This document shows positions 45,177-60,100 of a stretch of DNA of 64,000 nt, in pieces. This DNA is from Serripes groenlandicus. Taxonomy: Eukaryota > Mollusca > Bivalvia > Cardiida > Cardiidae. The stretch covers positions 142,360,700 through 142,424,699 of the forward strand of contig JASEVX010000003.1 in the NCBI GenBank assembly GCA_031761405.1, read 5' to 3'. The notes under the pieces were generated by a model, which ran no database searches, had not been told where the DNA came from, and saw only the letters and a list, made by a program, of their open reading frames with translations. The position numbers and the translations under genes were made by a program. Each line of letters starts with the position of its first letter. Position 1 is the stretch's first letter.

Positions 45177-48100
45177 TAGACGTTTTTTTATCTGATTTTA
45201 GTAAGATTGTAGATAGTTATTTTATTTAAGTCTCATCCATGTACAATCATATATATTTACATGTATTGTTAAAATAATATTACAAATAAAAAGCACATGG
45301 CCTTTCATGAAATGAAATACAAGAGACTGTCATACGTATAGTATGTAAAACATCAATATCTGACACATATCACAAGCATGTATATATATGGTACAATAAA
45401 GACTCGGGTGCTAATTTCGTCTATAAAAAGTGAAGAAAGTCGACCCCGAAGGATAAAATGTGCACAAACGCACGCATAAAAATTGTTTTTAGAAATAAGA
45501 CGCCGGTCTCCATCAAGATCGGAGGGAGACTAATTAGCAGCCGATTCCTTCAATGCATAAATATATATTAACATAAAAATGTATTTATCCTGAACATATT
45601 TACACAAAATAAAAATACAAAATAAAAATAAAAGTTAAGCAAAAGAATAGTCTTACTTATTTAGATAAAAAAGACGACGTTGTAGTATAGCATAACAGGT
45701 TTTGGCACAAATCCGTATCATATCTGAGTTGGTGAATGCAAATTTTAGTTGCTCAGTTTTAGATGTATATATACATACAGGACATAGCTTGATAGCCCTG
45801 TCGATCAGAGTCTGTCTCAAATCAGCATACAAATAACAATCCATCAAAACATGCATTTCATCTTCAACTAGATTGCAGAAAGGACATTTTCGGTCATATG
45901 TAGGCAAACCCTCATAACGGCCAGTCTCAATTCGAAGTGGTGCTACACCACAGCGAAACTTACTAAAAGCAGCCCTCTGTATGGGATGTAACAGCATGGA
46001 ACAAACAGATTGAGATAAATTTCCATTCGTTAATAATTAACCATTTTCCCAACTGCAAACAAATCTGCAGCAAACCAACTTTTAATCGAACGTATGAACT
46101 CTCTCTACAAATGAAAGAACAATTATTGAATGAAGTTAATAGCATTGTGGTAAAAGGAGAAATTGCTCAAAATGAGCAATTACTCCTTTTGTCACAAAGT
46201 TTTCAAAATTCATCTGCTGCAGAGGCATTCAGAGAAAATATTTCTCGATGTTATACAAACAAGTTGTTAGTTATATAAACCACGAGTATATTTACGCGAG
46301 TATGTCATCGTACTGTTTCTCATCTTATTTAAGTATTTTCTTTCCGAATTAATTCAATTATTGGACCATGACTTGACCGTATATAATTCTGATCCTGGTC
46401 GACCCTTTTTTAGGAAAAATGTCTACTTAACGCGTAAAACGGACACGGTTAAAGATTACTTGCATTTTTCTCAATTATGGACTCTGCGAAATGTATCGAC
46501 CCAGATCATCCTGCATAGTTCGCGCAGGCTAATCCGGGCCTAGACATTCCGTCTAAGAGGGATAGAGGTATAGAGTAATGATTCCTGAAACAGAAAACTC
46601 ACAGGAGACGAAAAAAATCTGTCCGGGTTAGTCTGCGTGGCACACAGCGCAGGCTGATCTGGATCGATACATTACGCAGAGGCCATAATGTTGGTTTTCT
46701 TGCTGGACGGCTCAAATGAGGAACCACGTGTACGTTATACAAATAATCGTTCTCGCACTAAGGTCAGGGCCAGGTCGATGTAATCAAGTAATAATTGATT
46801 GTTACCGTTATACAGGAAAATGGAGCGGGAGGTCGACACGTGTTGTCCCGGCTGGTCCGGGTCTATAGCGGACGGATGTCCTGATCGTAAGTAATCTGTT
46901 ATAACCTTTATATTAAATTCTGGCTTTGTCTTACTTGTAGATTTACTTGACACGTATGTGAAATACAATTATTTAATGTTCCACTATTGCGGGAAATCCA
47001 GTCTCGTTAATTTAGCCCGATGTTGCTGATTTCGTATTCAATATGCGCAGTTGAATGTTCACAAGCTATACAAATATTATTTTCATCTATTGCTAATTCA
47101 AGCGGCAATGCATTTATAGGTAGTACAATAATAGATATCATATGTCGACCCCAACATCCTTTGACGCGTATTCAATAATGAATATAACATGAGCCCGTCG
47201 AATGGAAAACAGCACACGTTGGCATTTCTGAACAGTATAATATCAGATTAGCTTGGACATCTTTTTCTAGACAAGTTGATAGAAGCTTCTAACAACCCTA
47301 TGTCAGAAATAGGTGACTGAACGTTTTATATTTTAATCAGAATATGCGCAAGCATAGGTTGATCTGGTTCTACGTTGTTCATAAAAAATCAAATTAAACT
47401 AATCGCTCGGAGAAAACCAATATTATGGACACTGCGTTATGTATCGATCCAGATCAGCCTGCGCAGTCTGCGCAGGCTAATCCGGGCCGAGTCATTCCGT
47501 CTCAGGCGGATAGAAGAATACAGTAATTATTCATGAAACAGAAAAGAACACAGGAGGCGAAAAGTGTCTGCCCGGATTAACCTGCTCGGCATGCTTAGGT
47601 TGATCCGGGTCAATACTTTACGCAGAGTCCACACTGTTGGTTTTCTCGTGGAACGGCTCATATGATATCAATTTCAATTTTGTTTCTGTAGCTGAATGTC
47701 AGCGGCCCTGCATGAACGGGGCTACATGTACAGCTCCCAATGTTTGTGAGTGTGTGCCGGGATATCTAGGACCTACGTGTTCAGAATCCGCCGGAGGTAA
47801 GAATTTGTTATATTTTTAATCAAGTATTCTACGCAAAAAAAATTCAATGCATTCTCTATATTAAACTCTTTCCCACATACAACCAATCTGCAGCAAAACC
47901 ACATTTGTAGCATTTTTTAACTATAACAATTGTAAAAAAAGAAAAGGATGCTCATTGTGAGCATTTTCTCCTCCTGCCGCATTTTCTTCAAAACTCGTCT
48001 TATGCAGTTGGTCAAAATGCGTTTGTATATTTGAAAGGGTTGAATATTTACCTGTGTTCATATTCTTCCACACTTTTAAATATAAGCCATGTTCATTACA

Positions 48101-51100
48101 CCGACCTGCAAACATAAACATGCTACAGTATCGAAATGCACATGATAAAATATTGCTTGAACCCTTCAGTGACAAATTGGCGAACGCATTTCTGAACTTA
48201 AAGAATATTATATTTTTCAAAACTATATAATTCATGTTTAACCCAAATCAATGAATGAAGATATGAACACCACGACTCAATCAACGGTCGGATCAAACAC
48301 CATACTGTAAACAACCCGCAATAGTTCTGATTCGCCTCCTTTTTGTTCAATGTAGTGTTATTGCGACTTATAGCGGTAGTGCTGGTTTTTAAAACAAGAT
48401 GAGGTATAATTGTATTTGTGAAATGGTTTAACATTGTGTGAACCATCAGTAATGTTACACTGACTGGAAGTCTGATAGCATTACTGGCCAAATTGACGTG
48501 AAAAATAAATTAACACGTATTTTTTTAAAAAATAAATAGTTTATTTAAAGATTTTTTTAAATAAAAAATTACGCACATGTACAATTAGTGGAACTATACA
48601 GGTTATACTATTAAACAGCGTTGCACCACTATGTAGGATGATCCGGTTAACAATGTCGAAGTGTATCACGGATAATAACAAATAGTTGATCTCCTTTCAT
48701 AAAGATAAACAAATCTACATTTTATTCAGAAAAATGGAGCACATACTCCCTACATTTCTAGTACATATGACATATTTGTTTTAACACATTTTTTTACCTT
48801 TATATGATTTACTGTTCACTAGACTTCACGCCGACACACCAGTACATATGATACATTTGTTTTACTCTGTTTTCTAGACATCACGCCGACGAACCAGTAT
48901 TGCTTCGCTCACTGTAACGGTGACTATGTGAGTACCACCGTCATGACCAGGGAAGAGTGCTGTGATGTTGACGGCTCGAGGAGTTGGGGCAGCACGGGCG
49001 ATTGTAATAGATGCAGTGATGAAATAGGTAAGCACCATGCACATTAAAACGATTTCAACATATAATAGAGACTTTTTCTGGCGTCTCTGAATCAGAAGAT
49101 TTTAGAAATAATTGTGGCAAAAGGAGAGATTACTCAAGACAAGCAATTTCTCCATTTACTACAATATTTGTGACTTTATTCAATACTTGTTCTTTCATAT
49201 AAAGGAAGTTTCTATACTTTTACCTGTATGTTTTGATAGTCGTCTGCTGCAGATTTGTTGTATATGGGAAAGGGTTTAAACATCTAGTCAAACATATTAA
49301 AAATCTGTTATGTTGGTATACTTTTAGAATTAAATAGAAAATATTGTGGGAAAATATGCCCATAAAAAACTTAACGGTAATATATATTAACTGTAATAAT
49401 GTTTTCAACTTTGCATAAAAATATACCTCAGATTGCCATACGTTACATTTACTTACTCAAGTGTATTTAAAGCTTAAGATTAAATTTAAGTTCAATATCG
49501 TTTATTTGCATATAAACATATGACTGTTGCTAGTAACATTATACATATATACATATACATGTGGCGGAACTTCAAAACATTTCAAAAGTATGTTAAATCC
49601 TGTGAAATAGTTAACTATAAACCTTTCATTCCATCTAGGGAAACAACTTGCAAAGTTCAGATGCTCTAGCCACAAATTGTGTATTAAAACTGGTAGGCAT
49701 ATTTGAATAGACAGAGAAAATAGAAATCGTATTTATTGTTTTTAATCTTGGTATCTTGGAAGGTCTTATAATGATAGCCTTCGTCAATTAATGAGTACCG
49801 ATGAATTGACCAAAAAGGAAAATTTTAGTCTTCATTTCAGCAGTCACGAAAATGAAAGAGTCTCAAATCAGACAACAACAGTATATTACTTAGTTATATG
49901 TGACCAAGACAAAACTAAACATATGAAGCAATTAATATTAGAAATGTATCCCTACAACGTTGTATTATATGACAATTATGTAAACAAGACACAACTCAAC
50001 ATAAAAAGCATTAACAATGTGATATTTATTCATACAACTGTTAATTATATGACAACTCTGTATACGTATGTATGCATTTATGTATACATTGTATGACAGA
50101 CCGGTGGCCTTTATGTACACATACAGTGTATTGTATTGTACTACTCCTAAATTACGAGAATTGTTCATATCTGATTCTAACATTTTCCCCTTTACCCGAC
50201 ACAGTTGAAGGCAATGTGATTGTACAAAAGAACTATCTCCCATTCAAGACATGTATGAACGCTGGGACAGACTACTACAGATCATTTGATGGACAGGAGT
50301 TCACGTTTGGCGGGAGATGTACCTATATCCTAGCTCGTGCTAAAAACGATTGGAATATATTGGTAGAACACGTGCACTGTGATAGATATTCCACCTGTAA
50401 AAAGGTAAACCTAGACTTTAACACTTACAACAAATCTTCTGCAGACGATTTTGAAAACATCTGTGCAATAATATGAACAATCTCCATTATCTACAGTTTA
50501 TTTATCAAATAGAGAATAAAAATGAGCAATTTCACCTTTGCCACAATGTTTTCAAAAGTCGTCTGCTGCAGAGGCGTCAGAAAGTGTCTACATGTGGGAA
50601 ATGGTTATAACTGAATAACTGCATCTTATATTCATATTGTGTAGCATATGTATTGAAGAGTTCTTACTAACATATTCCTATACACCTATTGATTCCTTTG
50701 TTGGAGCCACACTAAGTTATGGATGTGAAATAACAGGCTTTTCAAAGTCTAAGCAAATAGAGCGAGTTCATCTTAAATTCTTAAATCAAATGTTACATGT
50801 TAAACAATCAACACGCTCTATGGGTATCTATGGAGAGATTGGAAGATATCCATTATACATAGTCAGATATTATAGAATAATAAAATATTGGTGCAAAGTT
50901 ATTGCAACAGATAATGTGATTATCAGTAGATTTTATCAAACAATGCTTATAGATTGTTTAAAAGGTTGTAATAATTGGCCATTTTTTCTTTAAGAATATC
51001 TTAGACACATCTCTAAATTTTTCTGAAATGTAGACTTAGATCTTGGCATAGGCTCATAGTGTTTAAGGATTAATACATAGGCTGTATTAGGAACTACATG

Positions 51101-54100
51101 AACTATGTACATGAACTATTTAACATCGATATATAATGTATGTTTGATTAATCCTTTGGATTGTGATAATGTTTTGCAGAAGCATTTTTCTTCTTTTACA
51201 ATATTGCAGAGATATATGAAACAGAGGAATCATTTGACCCTTTTACACATACAACAACAAATGCAGCAGAGGACTTTGAAAACATCAATCAATTCAAAAC
51301 TACGGAAACTCTCTATAAATGAAAATATGATTAATCAATAGAGTTGAAAACATTAACGCGAAAGTAAAAATGGCTCGATATAAATAGTTTTTTTCACGCT
51401 TTTTTCAAAGTCGTCTGCTGCAGATGCGTCAACATACGTCAGTAAAGTGGGAAAGGGTTAGGCCAAAGCATAATGGTGACTGTTGTATATTAAATTACAG
51501 AAAATAAGTATCAGTTATGGGAATGCTGTGAATGCAGTAGAGATGTATGACAACATAGTGAAGGTTGATGGTGTGGAACAAACTATCAACATCGGAGAAG
51601 CTGTTAGTGATGCATCTAGCAGTGAGTTGTTTTAATTTGATATTCTTACTTTCATAGCGTTACTGTTTTACAGGAAAACCTACATTTGTCAATGATATAT
51701 CAGATACCATTAATTACTATTTAGATTAGAATGCACACCGGTGTATTATTGTTGTTAAAGTATTTGTTCTCCAGAGTTTCTGGAAGACGTCCTGAGATGA
51801 ACGGCGAACAGGAATGTGCCCAACTCTGTCCCGATGGTCCCAAATCATCAGGCTCCGAACAAAAATCTCTATAGTCAGAAATAAAGTTTATTCTCTAAAT
51901 AAGACCTCAGATTGGTCAATTTCAAGAATAAATTTACTTCTGACCAGCCAGATACTAAGGCACAAATTCTAAGCACATAATGACCTTTTAGATAGAAATT
52001 AATGATGTTTTTTCAATTGCTGATTACCATTTATTTTGTATTTCGTAACCAGAGGCCTAGATGAGAATAAACTGGTACTTCCCACTTAATATCTCCCTAA
52101 CTACCGAACCAAAATACTCTAAATAAAATTGCCAATGAGACGATGCATTGGAATAAAAAAACACGGGGTTTTAAAGTAAAATTGTGATTGTTCTGTTTCT
52201 TGAATAATTTTTTTATTATTTGGCATACATGCTCGAATAATCCAAATAATTGATAGTAGCTCGAACGACATTCCATTAAGATCGCTTTGAAAACATCTCA
52301 AAAATACATATGGAAAGTCCATAAATAATGAAAATATAATGATTGAATGAAGTGATAAACATTGTGACAACAAAGTGAAATTGTTCAAAAAGAGCAATTG
52401 CATTGAAATAGATACTTTCAAAAGTCCCGTTTCTGCAGATGCTTCACAATGCGTAATCATGTGGTGAAAAGGTTGAATGATAAATAACATATCATGATTC
52501 CCATCTTGGAATTCGTTTTACAAACCATCAAATTCCAATATCTAATCTGATTAAAAAAAATTAATGTACAACTTGATGGTTTTAATAGTATATTACATGT
52601 ATTAGACAATGAATTTTAAACTTATTATTGGTAACTATTATGTTTACAGATCACAGTTCATGTAAGACATGTTGAAATAACATTTTATGTTATCAGAATT
52701 GGCTTAATTATCTCGTAAACAAAGCATACTTAAAAACTCCAAACAATCTCAAAGTTATTGTCTCATGGTTTACAATACACCCTACTTATGCAAACATTTG
52801 AAGTAAATTCAACTAGTGTTAATAGTAACATGTTCAGAGTGTGCAAGTAAAGTTATTTTTGAACACTTACACGTCTAAGACTGAACTAACAAGCTGAATA
52901 CACTTTTACATCCTAGTGTCAGACATTAATTTAGCCAGTTTGGAGTAAGTGTCCCGTTTCCCGAGATATTTTAAGACGATGTTGTATGTTGTGTCGCTAA
53001 ATGTGATCTACATACTTCTTCTTTATTAGACAAAATCTCTAAACTTTCTTTCTCTTGCTTGTCATCTGAACTGTTGCTTTATAATAATATATGTTTATGT
53101 CAGTAGTACTATGTTTACTTCTATACTACTATTCTCCATTCTGGTGATGACTCCTATGTCTTATTTCCAATCTATACTATCTCTGTAGCAGGATATACCG
53201 TAGTGAATTATCTCTACTTCCGAACTAATGTTGATACAACATAACTTCGTGTCTTCATTAGCAGACAAACTATCTCAATGTTCTATCTCTTGCTGGTAAC
53301 TTGAACTGTTGCATTATAATACTACTTTCTTATGGCAGGAGCGCTATGTACTTGTCTATACTACTCTTCTCTGTTCTGGTGATGACATCCTTTGTCTTAT
53401 TTCCAATCTCTGATATGAGCCGTTCCACTAAAACCAACCGTATGGACTCTGCGTAATGTATCGACCCAGGTCAGCCTGTGCAGTCCGCACAGGGGGATAG
53501 AGGTATAGAGTATTGATTCCTGAAACAGAAAATCCACAGGATGCGAAAAGTGTCTGTCCGAGTCCACAATGTTGGTTTTCTCGTGGGACGGCTCATATGT
53601 AGAAGAATTGACAGTTTTCTCATGCCAACGTAGGGAGTGGTCTATATCCTTGTGAACTACTGTTTGCACAACATAACTTGGTGTCTCCTTTAGAAGACGA
53701 AATATACAAACTTTCAATCTCTGTCGGAAAATCTGAACTGTTGCATTAATTTCAAGCTCTATCTATACTACAATAATACATGATTATGGCAGTAGCCCTA
53801 TGTTGGTTATCGTTGTAAAATAATGTATTATGTTCCTTGAATGCTAACAATATTTCTACGATCTTTTTGTGAGTGATGGGTCTCTGTTTCTTACTCTGGA
53901 CTTGGTCAACACGCCCATTTTCCCTAACAACACTCGTGTGATATTACAGCCTAGAAGAGGAGAAGAACCATAACCAGCCGAAAGAGTTTTATTGTTTGTG
54001 ATTCAAAAACTGTTGAACAGAAAACATTCAGTAAATAGTTTAGGAAGATATACGTATACCAACATTATTTGTCCAATTATGTAGTTATATATATAATACA

Positions 54101-57100
54101 TTTTATCTTATGATAGCATAATCATTATAATCATTATGGTATTTCATTGAAATATCTATCATATTTTTCTGAGACACTTTAAAGTACTTTATATCTTTAT
54201 CTTTTATAAAACAGGAGGTTTCGTCCTTTTTAAATGCAGGTTTATTATTGCTTGCTTTGCCTCTTGACTTTTTATATTTTAAACCCCCATAATTATTCAT
54301 GAAAACTGACACATTTCTTTGCCATCCTTTTCAGTGGTTACTGTAAATCGTCTCGGGGATTACTACACAGTGGATATGAAAGGCAGTTACTGCACCATTA
54401 AATTTGATGGCAAATTGACGGTACAAGTAACCATCAAACGAGAGCACAACTACATCCTGGATGGTTTGTGTGGAAACTTCAATGATCAAACAAATGGTGA
54501 GTCGACAGCAGCGAATAATAATCTAACTGTTTCAAAAAGTCATTCATCGATTGACCTTCTAGTGGCCTCGAATGTGGTTACACTCATCATGATTTCACCA
54601 GTTTAACTCTTTCGCTCATACAGACGCTTGCTAACGCCTCTGCAGCAGACGACTTTTGAAAACATTGTGACAAAAAAAGAAATTGCTCATGATGAGCAAT
54701 TTCTTCTTTAGCCACAATGTTTTCCACTTTTAGTTATTGGTTATCTATTCAATTATAGAGATTTTCCATTTCTTTAGAAAAAATATTTTCAAAGTCGTCT
54801 CTGCTGCAGATTTATTGTATGTGAGAAAGGGTTAAGATTGTTTGAATTATTTAATGCTGGATTTATATCAATGGTTTAATAAAATCAAAGCGCCGATGGC
54901 ACAGTAGTGGCGATCGTGTAGAAAATCCTGCAAAGTAACAAGCAGTATCTCGATGTAGGCCTTACGACTTTCAATATATATAGGCATATACGATAACGCT
55001 CGATCTCCAACTTAATTCGGTTACACTTTCAGCATTGATTGCTAATTGACGCTAGAACGTACAGACGTGTCTAACGTGTACACTGCATGACATCGAGTCC
55101 TTTAAACCTTTGTAAACCTTTGTCTTATCATCTAAGCGCTTTCATATATTGCAACAACTACAAAATAAAGCGTTTATAATATTGAGATTTAAAAACAATC
55201 GATAATCATTCTCGCGAGCTTTTTATAATACCTTTTGAAGGTGTTTTGATTATCATGAGAGTTATAGAACGCGCGATGATATTTATTATCTGCCCAAACA
55301 TGAAGAATTATCTCAATAAATCCCAAATCTTAGTATCAATCCGGTACCAAAGTAGCACTGACATGATTATTATTAATCGTGTCTCTGCATCACTGATGGA
55401 ACTATATATTTGGCGGTTTAAGCGGATGTAGGTTAATTGGTTTGCAGTAAGGTATAAAAAGTCAACGGGCTGTGCACAACTGCCTATGTATTTTTTTCGT
55501 TGTTGTTGCTTCTGTTAGCATTGTGGCGATTGTCAAACCAATCGCCACAAAAAGGAAACCAACGGTATTTCCGATTTTCTTTTTTTATAATTATAGAATC
55601 TCAGATTGGGTTATAAATCCGCACCTTGCAAATTAAGCAGATACATTTCTAATTTATAAAAAATCTTTGTAAATGATATGAGTTTCGAAATATTTATTCT
55701 ATACTTTGACTTTATATTTTAACTTATGTAGATTATAATGTTGATAGAAACTTAATAGATTATTACTCTTAATACAGATGAATATAAAATGGAATCTGGT
55801 GTGATTGCCAACAATCCAGCCATATTTGGGAATTCATTTGCCGTAACTACAGACAATCAAGTAGTAAGTCGTCGCCTTTTTCTAAAATATGTTAGTTTCT
55901 TGCATAAAGTGAAACATGTATGACCTGGAATTCCAACTTTGAAGAAAAAATACCTGGGACCGTTTTTTATATATTTTGAAGAATGTTCTAAATCTCAAAG
56001 TAAGAACATTTCTGATTTGCTTAATTAAATGACCAACCAGACACGTTTTATTGTTAATTTAAAATTGAATTATACTGATATTAAAAAATAATGGGGAATA
56101 CAGACTTTATTGCAATGGCACACATTGATGATTGTGTTTATGACTGTATTACAAGTTTGTATAATTGAAGACAAGGTATTTTAGTGCATGAAACATTTAT
56201 ACTTTTTAACGCCCTGGTTAAACATAATGTGGCAGCTATTAAAATGTATCCGTTCTGCATTAACAGGTATAATTCCATTTAACTTGCTTTTAGTACGTTA
56301 CAGCATAGTTATTGAGTTACAGAATTGCATATATGGGCCGCTGTATGGAAACATACTGGATGATTTTAGTGTACATCATTCGAACACTCTAATCGAGATA
56401 AGCACTGTTAACATATTAAATTCACAAGCTTGTAGGAAGTTCTGTCAACGTCTGTTAATTGTGATCAGACTAATTCGATGAATTGGTTGATCTGAGCCTA
56501 GATGGTGCGTCTTTACACTACCTGTACACTTTCCAAATGACGTGCTTTTATCGATATAAAGGTTGTGTTGACACATGTGGCGAGGATCATTGACCTATCA
56601 GTATTTGTATTTGTATTTGTATTTACAGTGTACACCAGCTGGGATGTCCCCGAACTACTGCACCAGCGAGTCTGCACTGAATGCAGCCAGTAATGCCTGT
56701 TCTTATCTCAACTCTGCTATATTCAGGGACTGCCAGGGATATGTAAGTGTCGAATTGATTTAAATATAGTGTAAATGGTTTTAGTTCTGTGTGGTATCGA
56801 GCTAGAATTTAACACATTAATCACCAAAATTGTATTTTCGCAAATTTCTATACGAAGAGAGAACATTTACGAATTGAAACATATCGCGACTTAACCCTTT
56901 CCTACATATAACAAATTCGCAGCAGACCACTTTGATAGAACATTTAAGAAAAATATGGAAACTAAAAGTACAATTAATTTTTAGATTAGAAAACATTGTT
57001 GACAAATGAGATATTGTTCTTAATGAGAAATTTCTCCTTTTGCAACCAAAGTCGTCAGCTGCAAATGTGGCTCCGAGTGGCAACAGGTTGATGAAGCAAT

Positions 57101-60100
57101 TGTTTCGTATATTTCGTAGATTTACTGACTAACGGAGAGTAAAAGCTGGAAACACACATCTAGCAAACGGTGGAAGTTTATGTTGATAAAACTCATTGTA
57201 ATTACTCACCGAAATGCGTGTTATGAATTAACTTTCTTAACAAAAGGAGATATATGTATACGTTCCTTTTTATCCTTGTAATATGTATTTAGGATGAACT
57301 GCCTAAAAGTAACATTGTCAAATTCTGCTAAGTACACATGCTTTTGTATGAAAATGTCAATTTGGATATTCAATTATATTAATTTGCCTGCGTAAAAAAC
57401 ATAAGAGTCTGATAAATCCGTTGTTATAACTCGTCAACGTTAACCTGATCCTGACCTTCGTGCATATATCCGTACTTTTAAGACATTTATGTATTTTTCT
57501 TACATTTCTATTGGGCGAAGTATATGCTAATATGTGGCTGTTGAACACAGGTGACTTTACAAGTCAAATATAGAAGAAAATGTTGTTTTGTTCAGGTTGG
57601 CTTCTTAACAGAGGTGACCGCAAACGCAATTTTGACAATTTACCTGTTCAATATGCATGTTCGTCATAATGCTATAAATATTTGTACTTATTTTATGATC
57701 AGGTCAATACTATCAAGTAATATAAATCATTGACAGGTCGACGTTGTAAAGCTGTTCAAATCGTGCGTTAATTCCTACTGTAAAGCAGAAGATGTTGAAG
57801 AGAGAGATATTATTGTCTGTGATCATTTAGAACTGCTTGGAGCTCAGTGCGCATGTGAGGGTGTCGATGTAGCGTGGAGGACACCTTACTTATGCCGTGA
57901 GTCATATTTTATACCTCTTTTTTGAGAAAATTGGAAAGGAAGGACATGAGTGTATTGCTTTTCAACAGTATTTGCCCCTCTAAAATAGCTTTACATTTTA
58001 AAATGATGCAATTGGTCAATACTACAAGTATCATAGGAGCCCATATACACGCTTTATTCATTGGAGAGAAAGTCATGTAGATATTTTGATAGTTTTTTTC
58101 AAGACTCCATATTTATAATCTATGTCTAATATTTTAAAGACTTTACAAAGTTCCTAGTCACATATTGTTTAAAAGGATAATATATATGTAATGCATACTG
58201 CATAGCCAATAGATGAGGCTTAGACCCAACAATGGTTAATATCATATGTAGGCAACGCCACAGGAAAACCGAACTTAAAAGGTATGCGACCGGAAAAACC
58301 TAGAGCAGTATGAGCCACAATGAAGTCTGACCAGGGTCGTATCTGTAAGCAAGAACGTTATAAGGACTTCTTGAAGCCACTTTATATGTATTACGGTTTA
58401 AATACTCCACTATCAACGTTCAACAATTTCATTTTTGCTTTGAATCGTCTCCGATGGTCGATTTTATGGGGACAGGTTCAATTCATAATATTGATTTCCC
58501 GTTGTATTATTCAATTCGATTTCAGCTAAAACATGCGATGCTGGATTCGAATACAGAACCGGACAGCCCAGCTGTTACAAGACATGTGCGAATGTGTACG
58601 TGGAACTTCACGAGGACTGCTTTGAAAACCGCGTGTCCGGCTGCTTCTGTCCCGAGGGCATGTATCTGAATGAGAACCACACCTGCATCATGGCGCATGA
58701 ATGTAAATGTAAACTGCTGGACCAGTTTTATAGCCATGAAGATGTGGCTTATATGGCTTGCAATCCTTGGTAATATTTTTACTAAATTGTTGTTTATAGC
58801 TCGTGTAATACTCATTAATACATGTATGGCTATTATCAATCTCATTTAAACCAGACCTTAACTTCAATGCAGTAGCGAATGCCAATATACGTACAGCGAA
58901 TTATTTGTGTATGCTTTCAATAATGAGATTTGATAAGTATATACCCATCAATATAGAAGTTAAATAGACAACACAATAAACACACATCGGCGTGCTATGT
59001 TTGCAATTTAAATCAATTATGTAGATCACATTATAGCGGCAAAAATACATACGAGAACATGTCAAAAATACGGGAGTTTGAAATATAGCAATAATTGTAT
59101 GTACAAGATGGATTCTCAAATGCAGTGTCACATACGCCAATTAGAAACTATTCACACCTATCCCGTTGCTATTCTTACAAGTAGACTCATTACCCTGGTT
59201 CTAACAAGTGGCAAGTAGTCTCACATTACACTAGAGTTCTAACAAGTAGGAGTGCCTTCATTGAACAGTTGTTGCAAACGATAATGTAAGCAGGTTACTG
59301 GTTAAACATTTTATACCAGAAAGAGTATAAACTGGTCCAAATGTTCATATATGTCTGACACTTTGTTTCATATTTACAGTACTTGTACCTACGGTCAATG
59401 GGTGTGTGAAAATGATCCGTGTCCAGCCACGTGTTCTGTGATAGGTTTCCAACATGTCAACACTTTTGATGGAGAATTATACAGCTTTGATCCACCAAGT
59501 AGAGGATGTTCATTCACACTTATTCAAGTAAAGGGCGTTGTTTGTTATAAACCTTGATTCAAACCTCTCACTGGTTATATTTCTAACCCTTTCCTGCATA
59601 CAATAAATCTGCAACAGGTTACTTCAAAACTTCTATTCAAAATATGGATATTCTTTGTTATAAACTAACTTACGACTATTAAATAGAGTAGACATTGTGG
59701 CAAAATAGAGACATAGCTCAGTACAAACCATTTTTTCTTACGCGTTTGAGTAACAAATGTTTAGCTTTATATATAAACAAAAGTGTACCGTTCTTAATAT
59801 AGAACAGTATCATATTCTTAAATAAAATTGGTGACAAGTTCTAAAACCAACAGTGTCATATTTCTTAATCAATTCAGTGTAATGCTCTAAAATAACAGTG
59901 CCTTGTATCGAAAATCGTCTAAAAATAGGCAAACATGCTCTTATATAAATATTATGTACTTTTATGCAGATCAAGAGTGATATCTTAAGAACATTATACT
60001 GTGCAAGTTAGGTAAGGTGATTTTGCAAACTTCGGATGGCTGTGCATCAGGTCTGATTAAGGTCATAAGTCCTTTAACCATGCTCCAGTCAATGGTATAT

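Noticed and set aside
49791..50243. overlapping plus and minus frames upstream of exon 6
   Set aside because: Low-complexity residue use, no domain. Intronic between confirmed exons 5 and 6.
58454..58669. 71-codon frame overlapping TIL exon 12
   Set aside because: It is in a different frame from the TIL domain and stops within the exon. The spliced frame carries all TIL cysteines.
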